The notes beneath the pieces were generated by a model that saw only the letters and a program-made list of their open reading frames with translations, did no database searches and was not told where the DNA came from. Shown piece by piece: positions 1 to 10,158 of a stretch of DNA of 64,000 bases (the stretch's first letter is position 1; each line of letters opens with the position of its first letter). The position numbers were made by a program, and so were the translations under genes. The stretch comes from Methanobacteriota archaeon. Lineage in GTDB: Archaea > Thermoplasmatota > E2 > JACPAO01 > JAHWKR01. The DNA lies in the NCBI GenBank assembly GCA_019347805.1, contig JAHWKR010000001.1, positions 23,119-87,118 on the forward strand. The letters are read 5' to 3'.

Positions 1-1
1 C

Positions 2-637
2 TTCGATGTCGACGGTGTCGTCCTCGACCGCGGCAAGCGCTTCGCCCGCGTCGGTGCGACCGAGGGCGCTGGCGCACCGGAGACCGGCGAGGGCTATGCG
101 CGCTATCGGGAGACGGCGGACGCCATCCCGCTTCGGGCCGTCCCGGGCGATGTCGGCGGCCGGCATTATGCCAATTCGACGGAGCATGACGAGCGGGGGT
201 ACACCACCGAGGTGCCGGCGACGCGCGTCGCGATGGTCGACCGGCGCAACCGCAAGCTTGGCGATATCGACACGCTCCACCAAGGGCTTATTTTCGAGGG
301 CGACAAGGACGCACCGCTCGGCATCATCGCCTTCGGGTCGCCGGTGCCGGTCATCCGCGAAGCGCTCGCGCTCGCGCGTCCGCAGGGGGTCGCCGGGGAG
401 TTGTGCGTGATGCGTCGGCTTTTGCCCCTCCCGCGCGCGGAGCTGGACGCGTTCTTCGACCGCCACGAACGGGTGCTCGTCGTCGAGGGCAACAGCACGG
501 CGCAGCTCCTTTCCCATCTGCGCGCCCATTGTCCGGAGGCGCATCGTGCGGAGAGCCTGCTCAAGTATGACGGCGACCCGTTCCGGGTCGACGAGGTCCT
601 GGCGGCGGTCATGCGGCCGTCGGAGGTGACCGCATGA
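2..637 (+). CDS. korA: 2-oxoacid:ferredoxin oxidoreductase alpha subunit, C-terminal part (5' truncated by window edge)
   Basis: Frame open from base 2 (FDVDGVVLDRGKRFARVGATEG...); content such as HLR..., 'RVLVVEGNSTAQLLSHLRAHCPEA' typical of KorA C-terminus; overlaps start of KorB-like ORF by 4 nt. Confidence 0.85.
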   Translation, partial: FDVDGVVLDRGKRFARVGATEGAGAPETGEGYARYRETADAIPLRAVPGDVGGRHYANSTEHDERGYTTEVPATRVAMVDRRNRKLGDIDTLHQGLIFEGDKDAPLGIIAFGSPVPVIREALALARPQGVAGELCVMRRLLPLPRAELDAFFDRHERVLVVEGNSTAQLLSHLRAHCPEAHRAESLLKYDGDPFRVDEVLAAVMRPSEVTA

Positions 638-1545
638 CGGACGGTCATCGCCTGCCGACGGAGACGGGCCGCGCGTTCGCCGATTTCAAGGACAAGGCGC
701 CCAACTGGTGCCCCGGGTGCGGCGATTTCGGGGTGTTGGGGGCGATGCAGCGGGCGGCCGCCGAACTCGACCTCGACCCGGACCGGACCGTGCTCGTCAC
801 CGGGATCGGCTGCTCGGGCAACGTCACGGCGTTCTTCCGCACCTACGGGTTCCATGGCGTGCACGGTCGTGCGCTCCCGGCGGCGACCGGCATCAAGCTC
901 GCCGACCCCGCATTGACCGTCTTGGTGGCGGGTGGTGACGGGGACGGTTTCGGCATCGGGCTCGGCCATCTGGTCCATGCGGCAAGACGCAACCTCGATG
1001 TGACCTACATCGTCATGGACAACCAGACCTATGGCCTCACGAAGGGCCAGGTGTCGCCGACCTCGGCGCAAGGGTTCGTCACCAAGACGACACCGGACGG
1101 TTCTCCGGATGCGCCGGTCGATGCGTTGGCGTTGTCGCTCATCGCGGGCGCCACTTATCTCGGGGTCGGCTTCTCGGGCGACATCAAACGCCTCACGGAG
1201 CTCATCAAGGGCGCTGTCCGGCATGAAGGCTTCTCGCTCGTGCAGACGATGAGCCCGTGCGTGACGTTCAACAAGACGAACACGTTCTCGTGGTACAAGG
1301 ACCGCCTGGTGGACCTAGAAGCGGAGGGGCACGACCCGACAGACCGTGCCGCCGCGCTGCATCAAGTGACGCGGACCGACGGGCGCATCCCGCACGGCCT
1401 CATCTTCAGGACCGAGCGGCCGCCGTTGCATCGCGCGGTCGGCGTGCTGGGCGGGCGCGAGGCGGCGCCGGCGACCGAGGACCTCGAGTTCACCTTGCGG
1501 AGTCGGGCGGCCGACCTGAAGGCGTTGCGTGACCGGTTCGCCTGA
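634..1545 (+). CDS. korB: 2-oxoacid:ferredoxin oxidoreductase beta subunit
   Basis: NWCPGCGDFGVLGAMQRAAAEL..., GIGCSGN, GGDGDGFGIGLGHLVHAARRNLDVTYIVMDNQTYGLTKGQ TPP-binding motifs. Confidence 0.95.
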   Translation: MTDGHRLPTETGRAFADFKDKAPNWCPGCGDFGVLGAMQRAAAELDLDPDRTVLVTGIGCSGNVTAFFRTYGFHGVHGRALPAATGIKLADPALTVLVAGGDGDGFGIGLGHLVHAARRNLDVTYIVMDNQTYGLTKGQVSPTSAQGFVTKTTPDGSPDAPVDALALSLIAGATYLGVGFSGDIKRLTELIKGAVRHEGFSLVQTMSPCVTFNKTNTFSWYKDRLVDLEAEGHDPTDRAAALHQVTRTDGRIPHGLIFRTERPPLHRAVGVLGGREAAPATEDLEFTLRSRAADLKALRDRFA

Positions 1546-1751
1546 GGCTTCATGATTCCGGCCTCGTTCGGCGCATCGTACGTCGTGTCGGTCTGGTGGT
1601 CCTCGCCATCATTTTGTGCGGCATCTCTTGCGGCAAGACCGGCAACCCCGTATGCGTGCCGTTCAGCCGCACCGTCACCTCACAGACCGACGCCGCGTCG
1701 TCGCACGGACCCGTCGCCTCCAGTGCGAGACGCACACAGAGAGCGCGCTTG

Positions 1752-3677
1752 TCATCGCGTGGAGGCGACGCCCGAGGGGCTAGCGGTCGCGACGTCATGA
1801 AGTCGGGTGCTCTTGTCGGCGGCCCGTTTCAACACCATGAGGGAACCGCCGAGCGCGGCAAGGAGCGTTGCGGCCCAGACGCCGAGGAGCACGCTCGTGT
1901 CGAGTGTCGAGGCGACGTTGACGATGCGATAGCCGACGAGCACGTCGGTCTGGCCCAAGGCGGAGTCGAAGACGTCCTCAGTCTGGATGGTCATGACCAT
2001 GTTCATGGCGAGCACGGTGGCGAAGGCGGCGACGAGGATGGGCGCAGGGTGGGGGATTCGGTCGTGGCGGGCGCCGAGGTACCAGAGACCGAGCATGAGG
2101 GGCAGGCCGATGAAGAGCGAGCCGAGCAGTTGGATGCCTGTGGCGTAGGGTTGCAGGACGCTCTCTTCGGGGTTGACGAAGCCGCCGCTTCGGGAATAGA
2201 ACGTGGTGATCGTGTTGCCGGTGCCCCAAAGCATGAGGCCGGTGACGATCGCGAGCCCGGCGAACAAGAGGAGCGTCATGGGGGCGCCGTGATGGGCGAG
2301 GCGCGGACGCAATCCGGTCTCGGCGAGCTGGATGCGCATGGCGAAGAACGGCAGGACGAGCGCGACGGCGCCGATGCGGATGAGGAGGTTCGGTGTGGGC
2401 CCGAAGTGGTCCAACGACGGTAGCGCCAAGAGCAGGAACCAGGTGAATAGCCAGATGCCGATGACGGTGGTGGCGAGGAAGAAGAGGCGGTCGTACTTCG
2501 CCTGGCCGTTGATGCCATGGTCGTCGCGCAGGTGGCGCAACCAGGCTTTTGCGCTCCAGCGGTGGACGCCCCAGCCGCCGAAGAGCAGGAGGAGGAAGAT
2601 GGAGGCGCCGCGCGAGTTCATGGCGAAGACGCGTGACGTGTCGGAGCCGGACGGTGTGTAGACCGGTTCGGGGAAGAGGACCAGCAGGTTGAGAGCGAAG
2701 GTGGCTGCCCACAGCCAAGTCTCGGTGCGGTGCAGGGGGATGAGACTGCGTTGGAAGCTGAGGCTCCGTCGGTCGCGCAGGTCACCCCAGACGATGAGCC
2801 GGGTGTGCCAGACGGTGGTGGCGATGGCGGCGGAGAGCGAGATGGCGAGCAGGTAGTAGAGGAGGACGCGGTTGGTGGCGACGAAGCCGCCGGTCGGTTC
2901 GGCGTCGGCGCCGAGGGCGTAGTAGACGAACTGGTGCACGAAGGTGCCGCCGACGAGGACCAATGTAAGGGCGGTGAGGACGAGCCGTGTGCGGTGGCTG
3001 TCGGCGTGCGTCGGCCGGATGAAACGTTCGCGCATGAGGCGCGGGGCGATGAGGGCCATGACGCTCATGGCGCCGAGGAGGATGAGGATGAGGGTGACGA
3101 GGGCGAGGACGAAGACCGCCATGGGCAGGAAGCTGGCGGAGTCGTGGAAGATGAACGAGGCGCGCAGCATGATCATCCCCTCGCCGGGGATGGTGAACGA
3201 GTTGACGAAGATGGTGAAATGGAGGAAGAGGAGGCCGGTGGTGCTCGCGATGATGCCGAGAATCGGGACCATGCGTCGCTTGGGGGCGCGTGGCGAGAGG
3301 GAGGCGAGGACAGTGGCGAGGCCGATCCCGGCGAGGAGGGCGCCGAACAGGATGCCGCCGTCGTTGCGGGCGACGAGTCCGGCGGAGACCTCGGAGGAGA
3401 GCGAGTCCTTGAACATCTGTTGGGTCTGGTACCAGGCGAACATCATCAGCCCGCCGATGAAGAGGAGGATCCCCATGAGGACAGCTGGGCGATGATGCAG
3501 CGGGCGCGGGTCGTGTCGGGCGGTGGCCTCGCCCTCGGTGCCGCCGAACCAGCGGGCGAGGCGGTCCGCGGTCCGGTCCGCGGCCGAGGCGACCGCGGTG
3601 CTGACCTCATCGGCCCTCGGGAGGGTGATCCCGAGGAGGCTCGATCGTGCGGGAGGTCGTGGCACCGAGCCATTCAT
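1752..3677 (-). CDS. multi-pass membrane protein of unknown function
   Basis: 641 aa ORF with many hydrophobic TM-like segments (e.g. LMGILLFIGGLMMFAWY, LILILLGAMSVMALIAP); no family recognised. Confidence 0.7.
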   Translation of the reverse strand: MNGSVPRPPARSSLLGITLPRADEVSTAVASAADRTADRLARWFGGTEGEATARHDPRPLHHRPAVLMGILLFIGGLMMFAWYQTQQMFKDSLSSEVSAGLVARNDGGILFGALLAGIGLATVLASLSPRAPKRRMVPILGIIASTTGLLFLHFTIFVNSFTIPGEGMIMLRASFIFHDSASFLPMAVFVLALVTLILILLGAMSVMALIAPRLMRERFIRPTHADSHRTRLVLTALTLVLVGGTFVHQFVYYALGADAEPTGGFVATNRVLLYYLLAISLSAAIATTVWHTRLIVWGDLRDRRSLSFQRSLIPLHRTETWLWAATFALNLLVLFPEPVYTPSGSDTSRVFAMNSRGASIFLLLLFGGWGVHRWSAKAWLRHLRDDHGINGQAKYDRLFFLATTVIGIWLFTWFLLLALPSLDHFGPTPNLLIRIGAVALVLPFFAMRIQLAETGLRPRLAHHGAPMTLLLFAGLAIVTGLMLWGTGNTITTFYSRSGGFVNPEESVLQPYATGIQLLGSLFIGLPLMLGLWYLGARHDRIPHPAPILVAAFATVLAMNMVMTIQTEDVFDSALGQTDVLVGYRIVNVASTLDTSVLLGVWAATLLAALGGSLMVLKRAADKSTRLHDVATASPSGVASTR

Positions 3678-4113
3678 CCGGGGCGGGGCGTTTCAAGCTG
3701 TTGGCGGGTCCGGCTGGGGCCGAATGGCCGAAGGGGCGTTGGTGCGCTCTTCCCCGACCCCTCACGACACGCGTCGTTCTGACAAGAAAGCCCATATACC
3801 CTGCTCGTCCACCGCCGCCTTTGTGGCTGGTCCATCGACCGCTCAAGGAGTCCCGGTGACCGGGTCGGGGGGAACTGCGGAATCTGTTCCGTCCCCCAAG
3901 GAGTGGGGCGATTCCCGCTCTTCAAACCCTATCACCATAATCCTTAAGTACCTCGATGTTGGCTCGCCACTTGTCCCGTGCGACCGCCAACTCCGGCGGT
4001 CCGTTCATGCGCCGTGTTCGAACGGCGCAGGATGGGCCCGACGGATGCGGCGGCTCGCAATCCTGAAATAGAACGATGGATTCGGACAAAATCCCCTGGA
4101 AGGTGAAAGAAAG

Positions 4114-5067
4114 ATGAAAACCCGTACCAAATCGGTCCTCTTCGCCGTGTTCTTCACGGCGCTCGTCGCTGTGAGCATCACGCCGACGGCGCAGGCGCAA
4201 GACAGCCCCCTCAGCCCTGCTTGTACCAGTGTCGCTGACGCCAGCATCTCTGGCACATTCGCACCGCTGTCGTTCAAGCGGCTCAAGCCCATCACCGGAT
4301 TCGAACCGATCACCGTCGATTTCGCATACAAGTCCAGTGGGGGCTCCAAGTCGGTGACGCAGGTCCCTGTGACGTTCTCCTACACGGTCGACAAGTCCTG
4401 GGCGCAGGTATCGCTCGACAAGACGACGGCCTTCGCGGCGGTCAGCGATTCGGCTCAGGAAAAGAGCGTAGAACTTCCGGTCACCGTGTCGGTCGCGTTC
4501 ACCCAGGCCGCTCCCGCCTTCGAGCAGGTCAACATCAAGGTCACCGCCACCCCCGGCGATGGGACCTGTGTGAAGAAGGCCGCCCCGACCACCGTCGAGA
4601 TCCCGATCAAGGCGGACTTCTACGAGCGCTACCAGGCCCGCTTCGAGAAGACCATCCACAAGACTGGCCAGAACGCGCAGATCCAGATCCCGCTGACCGT
4701 CGAGAACCTCGGCAATGCGGGCATCCAGATCCGGTTCAAGATCAACGAGAAGACGTCGGACAAGCTGAACTTCGCGCCTCCGGGCCCGCAGATTATCCAG
4801 AGCACGATCTCTGGTGGCGAGAACAACAAGCTCACCATCCCGATCGATGTCCAGACGCCCTTCAAGAACGGCTACGAGAACCGCCGTGACCAGCTTATCC
4901 TCGATATCGAAGGGAACGCTGCGGACGAATCGACCATAGCGCTGACGAGTCTGCAACTCACCGCGGTCATCCAGACCCAAGGTGTCTATGTCCCCGGCTT
5001 CGGGGCCGTGTCCATGCTCTTCGCGCTCCTCGGCGCGATCTTCATGACCCGCCGCTTCCGCGAATAG
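4114..5067 (+). CDS. secreted/surface protein with signal peptide and PGF-CTERM-like C-terminal anchor
   Basis: N-term MKTRTKSVLFAVFFTALVAVSITPTAQAQ; C-term VPGFGAVSMLFALLGAIFMTRRFRE; SD-like GGTGA before ATG. Confidence 0.85.
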   Translation: MKTRTKSVLFAVFFTALVAVSITPTAQAQDSPLSPACTSVADASISGTFAPLSFKRLKPITGFEPITVDFAYKSSGGSKSVTQVPVTFSYTVDKSWAQVSLDKTTAFAAVSDSAQEKSVELPVTVSVAFTQAAPAFEQVNIKVTATPGDGTCVKKAAPTTVEIPIKADFYERYQARFEKTIHKTGQNAQIQIPLTVENLGNAGIQIRFKINEKTSDKLNFAPPGPQIIQSTISGGENNKLTIPIDVQTPFKNGYENRRDQLILDIEGNAADESTIALTSLQLTAVIQTQGVYVPGFGAVSMLFALLGAIFMTRRFRE

Positions 5068-5131
5068 ACACTGCACCACCTTCCAGGTCTCTCTTCCCCA
5101 TGCTCTTCCTCTGTACCTTTCTATCGGTGAC

Positions 5132-7471
5132 ATGATGCGGAGCCGTACGAACCCGAGAACATCCGCTTGGATCCTCGTCCTATTGTTGGGTCTTGGCGCG
5201 CTCGGCGTGATGCTCCCCTTCACCGGGCCCGCCACGGCGCAGGACCCGCCGCCGGCCCCTGTTCCTGAGCCGTCCAACGTCACCACACCACACCAGGACG
5301 ACGTGGTCCAGGTCGGCGTCTTCACAGACAAGCAGTTCGCCTTCCTGGACGAAGGCGAGATCATGCAGGTCCGCCTGACCTATCAGGACGCGAGCATCCA
5401 ACCGACGGCTTTCACAAAACCGGGCATCACTGTCTGGTGTCGGGGCCAGAACGTGACCGCCCAAGGCAACTGGGCGTTCGCCCCACCTCCACCAGTGCCG
5501 TTGAGCCGCGGTCAGACCGCATACGCCGATTTCTCGATCCTCAGCACCCGAAGACCGCATCCTGAAGTCTTCACGGTCCAGGTCACGTGTACGTCCGCGG
5601 AGTTGCCTGGGCGGACCATCGCCGAATTCAATCTCACCGCGAAGGCGAAGCCGTACTACTATACGGCGGTCGAGATCGCGGAGTTCCTTCAGCCCCTGTC
5701 TCCGGACCAGGAGTTCCAGGTCCCGATCCGCATCAAGAACAACGGCAACCAGCTCGCCCACTATTCCGGTGAGATCTTGCAGCCGCCCGTCGGGTGGACG
5801 TTCTCCAAGCCGCCGGACGTGATGATCCCTGCTGGTGAGGAACGCATCGTCAACGTCTCCGGTATCGCGCCACGCGACCAGCTCCTTTACCTCTTCCATT
5901 CCGAAGGCGTGCGCGTCAACTACTTCCCGACCGAGGATCCCGGCAAGGGCCAGGTCGTCTTCGTCCCCCTCACCGTGGACGGTGTCTACGTCCATCCGGC
6001 GCTCATCCCGCTCACCCTACTCGCCCTCATCATCCTGGGCACGCTCATCTTCATGGCGGTCCTCGCCAAACGGCAGATCGAGGAGCAGATCCTCGGCAAG
6101 CCCGTTCCGCCATGGCGCATCCCGGTCGAGCGCGCCTATCTCGAGGAGCTGGAGAAGACGGACCCGGACGAGCATTACATCGTCCGGCATTACCTCATGG
6201 AGGAAGAGCACGCATCGGCGCTCTTGTGGTACCACCACTTCAAGAAGGCGACCAAGAAGGACCGCATCGCCGAGACGAAGTGGTACAAGACCAAGAAGAA
6301 GCAGGAGCGAAAGATCGCCAAGCTCGAGAAGGAGCACGTCAAACTCTCGAAGAAGTGGGAGCGCAAGATCAAGTTCCTCGAATGGCGCCGCCGGCGCAAG
6401 CTGAAGAAGGTCGACCGCAAACTCAAGGCGCTCAACAAGGGGCTCCAGGCGAAGCTCGACAAGGCGCACAAGAAAGAGGTCGCCAAGCTCAAGAAGCGCT
6501 TCAAGAAGGACAAGAAGAAGCTCCGGAAGCGCCAGAAGAAGGCGGAGAAGAAGACGCTCCGCAAGCACGACAAGGCCGTGCGGAAAGAGGAGCGCAAGCT
6601 CTACCGCGAGAACCGCAAGCGCGCCAAGCGTGGCGACGATCTCCTGCCACCGCCCGAGATCCCCGAGCCGGAGATGCCGAAGCTCCAGGTCGAGGAACCG
6701 CAATACCCGGAGCGCCCCATCGCCCAGGAGATGCTCCTTTCGGAGACGAAGTTCCAGAAGAAGGCGGACCGCATCAACACGCGCTTCGACAAGAAGCGTG
6801 CCCGCAAGGAGGCCAAGCGCGACCGCATCCTCGCCCGCCACCGGGCCCGCGTCGACGGCAAGACGCAGCGCCTCCTGGCCAAGGTCCCGCCGGAACCGAC
6901 GACCCATCTCTACGACCACGATGAGTACGTCCCCGAGGACGAGGTCATCGTCGAGGACGACCGGAGCGCGCTTGCCCGCTGGTTGAACATCCCGACCCTC
7001 GAGGAGCGCGAACTGGCACGGCGACGGATGGAGGTCCATCAGGCCCAGCGCATCCGCCTCAAGGAAGCCGGAGACGAAGAGGGACTGAAGCACCTCGAAG
7101 CCGAATGGAAGGAAGAGCGCAAGCGTATCAGGACCGAGCGCAAGGAACACGCGCTCGCGGCCCACGCCGCCGTCAAGGAGGAAGAGGCGATGGCACGTCA
7201 GCGCCGCAAGGACGCCCGGCGCCGCGCCAAAGAACTCACTAAGGAAGCGAAGGCTGAGTCGAAGGAGATGCGCGTCGACCAGAAGGTCAAGGCGAAGGCC
7301 GAGCGCGACGATCCGACGAAGGTTCCGGTCAAGACGCCTGCCTCCGCTGCACCGTCCTCGGGGGCTGAGGAGTCCCGGCTCAAGCTCCGCTTCGGCCGTC
7401 GCAAGGCGGAGAAGTCGGAAGAGGGAAAAGCCGAAAGCCCCGCCACCGCCGCCGACAAAGGTCAGGAGTAG
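5132..7471 (+). CDS. membrane protein: signal peptide, extracellular region, one TM, long K/R/E-rich cytoplasmic coil
   Basis: Signal peptide LLLGLGALGVMLPFTGPATAQ; TM LIPLTLLALIILGTLIFMAVLAKRQ; then ~450 aa dominated by K/R/E. Confidence 0.8.
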   Translation: MMRSRTNPRTSAWILVLLLGLGALGVMLPFTGPATAQDPPPAPVPEPSNVTTPHQDDVVQVGVFTDKQFAFLDEGEIMQVRLTYQDASIQPTAFTKPGITVWCRGQNVTAQGNWAFAPPPPVPLSRGQTAYADFSILSTRRPHPEVFTVQVTCTSAELPGRTIAEFNLTAKAKPYYYTAVEIAEFLQPLSPDQEFQVPIRIKNNGNQLAHYSGEILQPPVGWTFSKPPDVMIPAGEERIVNVSGIAPRDQLLYLFHSEGVRVNYFPTEDPGKGQVVFVPLTVDGVYVHPALIPLTLLALIILGTLIFMAVLAKRQIEEQILGKPVPPWRIPVERAYLEELEKTDPDEHYIVRHYLMEEEHASALLWYHHFKKATKKDRIAETKWYKTKKKQERKIAKLEKEHVKLSKKWERKIKFLEWRRRRKLKKVDRKLKALNKGLQAKLDKAHKKEVAKLKKRFKKDKKKLRKRQKKAEKKTLRKHDKAVRKEERKLYRENRKRAKRGDDLLPPPEIPEPEMPKLQVEEPQYPERPIAQEMLLSETKFQKKADRINTRFDKKRARKEAKRDRILARHRARVDGKTQRLLAKVPPEPTTHLYDHDEYVPEDEVIVEDDRSALARWLNIPTLEERELARRRMEVHQAQRIRLKEAGDEEGLKHLEAEWKEERKRIRTERKEHALAAHAAVKEEEAMARQRRKDARRRAKELTKEAKAESKEMRVDQKVKAKAERDDPTKVPVKTPASAAPSSGAEESRLKLRFGRRKAEKSEEGKAESPATAADKGQE

Positions 7472-7477
7472 TCGTTC

Positions 7478-7870
7478 ATGGCACAGGTAGACGAGCCCGG
7501 GAACCCTGCGGTCCCGGCGCGCACGAAACAGGAAGAGCGACGGCTCCGCAAGATGCGCAAAGAGGCGGCCAGGGCAGCCAAGCGCGCGGAAAAAGAGCGG
7601 GCCAAGGCCGAAAAGCGCGCTGAGAAGGAGGCGGCCAGGGAGGCGAAGCGCGCCGAGAAAGAGGCCGCGAAGGAAGCCAAGCGCGCGGCCAGAGCGGCCA
7701 AGAAAGCGGCCCCCGCCCCGCCGACCGAGGCGGTTGGTGTACCGGGCTCTCTGGAGTCGACCCGTTCTGACGATCCCGAGCCCGCGGAGCCCGCTGCCCC
7801 TCGGGGCAAGGGTGACCCCAAGCGCCTGAAGAAGTACAAGGAGGCGCTGCGTAGGGAGCGCCGCTCATGA
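7478..7870 (+). CDS. small A/K/E/R-rich coiled-coil protein
   Basis: RAEKERAKAEKRAEKEAAREAKRAEKEAAKEAKRAARAAKKAA; starts 6 nt after previous stop; overlaps next ORF. Confidence 0.7.
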   Translation: MAQVDEPGNPAVPARTKQEERRLRKMRKEAARAAKRAEKERAKAEKRAEKEAAREAKRAEKEAAKEAKRAARAAKKAAPAPPTEAVGVPGSLESTRSDDPEPAEPAAPRGKGDPKRLKKYKEALRRERRS

Positions 7871-8940
7871 CCCGTGCACTCATCCTCGTCATCCTCCTTT
7901 TCGGCATGCTCATCTCCGGCTGCTTCGGGGAGCCAGAGGACGAGGATGGTCTTGCGAAGGACGTCGAGGAAGACGGCTGGGACGTAACGGTCACGAAGTT
8001 GGACGGCTCCACCCAGAGCTATCGTGTCCGCAGCGATCCCACCAAGGCCGACAAGGACGGCGATGGGTTGGACGACCAGGTCGAGATGTTGGAACAGACA
8101 GACCCGAACGACGCCGACACTGACGATGACGGGCTTCTCGACGGCCAGGACGTGGAGATCGAGTCCGACGACAAGCGTGCCGAAGCGTGGAAGGAGCGTG
8201 GCATCGCCCATGACGACCGGGGCGACATGAGTGTCTTCCTCGGCGAGCGCGGCACGGACACGTTCAGCCGCGGCGGCGACCCCCGGGATCAGGACACAGA
8301 TTCCGACGGCCTCATGGACGGCGTGGAAGCAGGTGGTTATGAGGTCGTCGTGAACGGCGAGTCACGCACGGTCCGCACCGGCGTCTTCTCGGAGGACACG
8401 GACGGCGACATCATCTGGGACGGTGACGAAAGAGACGTTGGTCTCGACCCGACGATGAAGGACACGGACGGCGATGGCGTGGCGGACGGTGTCGATGTCG
8501 ATCCGTGGCGCGACCTCCATGTCCGTTTCGTCGTCGACGCGGTCGAAGTCGCAGCACCGGGTTCTTTCTGGTTCGAGATCTTCGCCTCCGGCGTCGACCA
8601 CGAGACCCCGCACGGCGATGCCTCGAGTCCGGCTTCGACGTTCACGAGCGGTGCCCTCGACATCGACGACACGGCCGGCAACATACGGAACCGACAGCAC
8701 AACGCCACGCTCGGTGTGACCGCGTTCGTGCAAGAAGGGAACGCCATGCGTTCCCTCGACCTCTTCAGCGATACGGCGGGCGAGCAGTTCGTCCGCGTGC
8801 GCCTGCATGCCGTCGACGGTACCCTGCGCATCGGCACCGACCCCCCCGGCGACCCTTGGCCACAGAACGACCGTTTCTCTGGCCCCGATGGCTCCGTGTC
8901 GTTCCACATCGAGCCGGCCGAGGCACCCGGGTCCCCCTGA
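7867..8940 (+). CDS. lipoprotein with thrombospondin type-3-like Ca-binding repeats
   Basis: Lipobox LLFGMLISGC; DKDGDGLDDQ, DADTDDDGLLDGQD, DTDSDGLMDG, DTDGDGVADGVDVDP repeats; ATGA overlap with upstream ORF. Confidence 0.85.
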   Translation: MTRALILVILLFGMLISGCFGEPEDEDGLAKDVEEDGWDVTVTKLDGSTQSYRVRSDPTKADKDGDGLDDQVEMLEQTDPNDADTDDDGLLDGQDVEIESDDKRAEAWKERGIAHDDRGDMSVFLGERGTDTFSRGGDPRDQDTDSDGLMDGVEAGGYEVVVNGESRTVRTGVFSEDTDGDIIWDGDERDVGLDPTMKDTDGDGVADGVDVDPWRDLHVRFVVDAVEVAAPGSFWFEIFASGVDHETPHGDASSPASTFTSGALDIDDTAGNIRNRQHNATLGVTAFVQEGNAMRSLDLFSDTAGEQFVRVRLHAVDGTLRIGTDPPGDPWPQNDRFSGPDGSVSFHIEPAEAPGSP

Positions 8941-9036
8941 GGCCTTCGGCATCCTGACCAAAATGTTTAGAAAGGCAGGAAAGGAGGCACCTCATGGGTC
9001 CGCCTCCTGAGGACATAGCGACGGTTGCAAAAGCCG

Positions 9037-9044
9037 TTATATAC
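9037..9044 (+). promoter_or_regulatory. putative archaeal TATA box (TTATATAC) for the 9068 gene
   Basis: AT-rich octamer about 30 nt upstream of the start in a GC-rich background. Confidence 0.5.
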
Positions 9045-9067
9045 GTCCCAAGGGTGCGACCCTCCAG

Positions 9068-9763
9068 GTGACCGCCATGTCTGCCATGCGAACCCTAGTT
9101 GCGAGTGCTGTGGTCCTCTTCTTGTTGGCCGCGGTCGTCCCGAACGCGAGCGCCCAGACCGGACTCGTTGCGACGAAGCTCGACACGTCCAGTTCCGAGA
9201 CGATCTTCCCGAAGGCGGAGGGCGACGGCCTGCCGCAGGGCGACCTTGCGAATCAGGCTTTCGTGCGGGCGCAGTTCTGCTGGGAAGGACAGGGCGCGAT
9301 GAACCCGGACAGCACGAAGGAATGGAGCCTGACCGTCGCGATCGCTGCGCCGGAATGGGCGGAAGTGACCACTTCTGACGGTCCGTTCAGCCTGGTCCCT
9401 CCGACAGGACCGACGACCGGTGCCGAGTGTGATGAGCGGTTCGAATGGGCCCTGAAGGGTGGACCGAAGGCGGATGCGCCGAACGGCACCACAGGGGATG
9501 TCCAAGTGACCTTCTCCATCGAAGGTCCGGCGGAGATCGGCACCTACAAGAAGCCGGTGTTCACGTCAGACACCGTGGCATTGAAGCTGAAGGCCGCCGA
9601 CCCTGGCAACGACCCCCTCGCCGAGCTCAACAACCCCGGCACCACCGGTGGCGGCGGCGGTGGCGGTGACGACCCGGAGACCCAGGAGGGTTCCGCTCCG
9701 GTCGCGCCCTTGACGGCGCTATTGGGCCTGGCCGTTTTGGCGTTCGCGCGCCGCCGGTTCTGA
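9068..9763 (+). CDS. secreted protein with C-terminal TM/Arg-rich anchor
   Basis: Signal peptide VASAVVLFLLAAVVPNASAQ; C-term GGGGGGGDDPETQEGSAPVAPLTALLGLAVLAFARRRF. Alternative in-frame ATG at 9077/9086 possible. Confidence 0.75.
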   Translation: MTAMSAMRTLVASAVVLFLLAAVVPNASAQTGLVATKLDTSSSETIFPKAEGDGLPQGDLANQAFVRAQFCWEGQGAMNPDSTKEWSLTVAIAAPEWAEVTTSDGPFSLVPPTGPTTGAECDERFEWALKGGPKADAPNGTTGDVQVTFSIEGPAEIGTYKKPVFTSDTVALKLKAADPGNDPLAELNNPGTTGGGGGGGDDPETQEGSAPVAPLTALLGLAVLAFARRRF

Positions 9764-9923
9764 GCCGATTCCCGTTCCTCTTCCCCCGGTCACTTTTTTT
9801 CGAGTACTTTCGGTCATCCCAGGCTTGCCTTTTTGTTCACCCTCTCGGCCTCGGGAGCCCATGCAGCACCCGGTCCAGACCCGTGGGCAAAAACCAAATA
9901 TTACCCACACCCATGGTGGGGTG

Positions 9924-10157
9924 ATGGAAGAAATCCGCCTCGACGATAGGGGTCGCGTCACGGTGCCCAAGGAGTACCGCTGGATCTTCGAAGGTCGCCG
10001 CGTGGTGCCGATCCTGCTCCCAGACGGCGTCCTCCTGTCCCCCCTCGAGGGCGACATCACAGCCCCGGAGGATCTCGACGCGCTGGTGGCGAGCGGCGAG
10101 GAAGAGGCGGTCCGGGAAGCGTCGCACCGCCTGCGGCGCTCGCGCGGAGACGATTGA
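9924..10157 (+). CDS. AbrB/SpoVT-type DNA-binding (VapB-like antitoxin)
   Basis: MEEIRLDDRGRVTVPKEYRWIFEGRRVVPILLPDGVLLSPLEGD: swapped-hairpin AbrB pattern; directly upstream of PIN ORF. Confidence 0.75.
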   Translation: MEEIRLDDRGRVTVPKEYRWIFEGRRVVPILLPDGVLLSPLEGDITAPEDLDALVASGEEEAVREASHRLRRSRGDD

Positions 10158-10158
10158 G

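Noticed and set aside
3922-5364. 480-aa minus-strand ORF over the PGF-CTERM-like gene
   Set aside because: Shadow of a plus-strand ORF with a clear signal peptide and C-terminal anchor.
6017-7165. 382-aa leucine-rich minus-strand ORF
   Set aside because: Antisense of the K/E-rich (AAG/GAG) coil, which reads as Leu-rich on the opposite strand.
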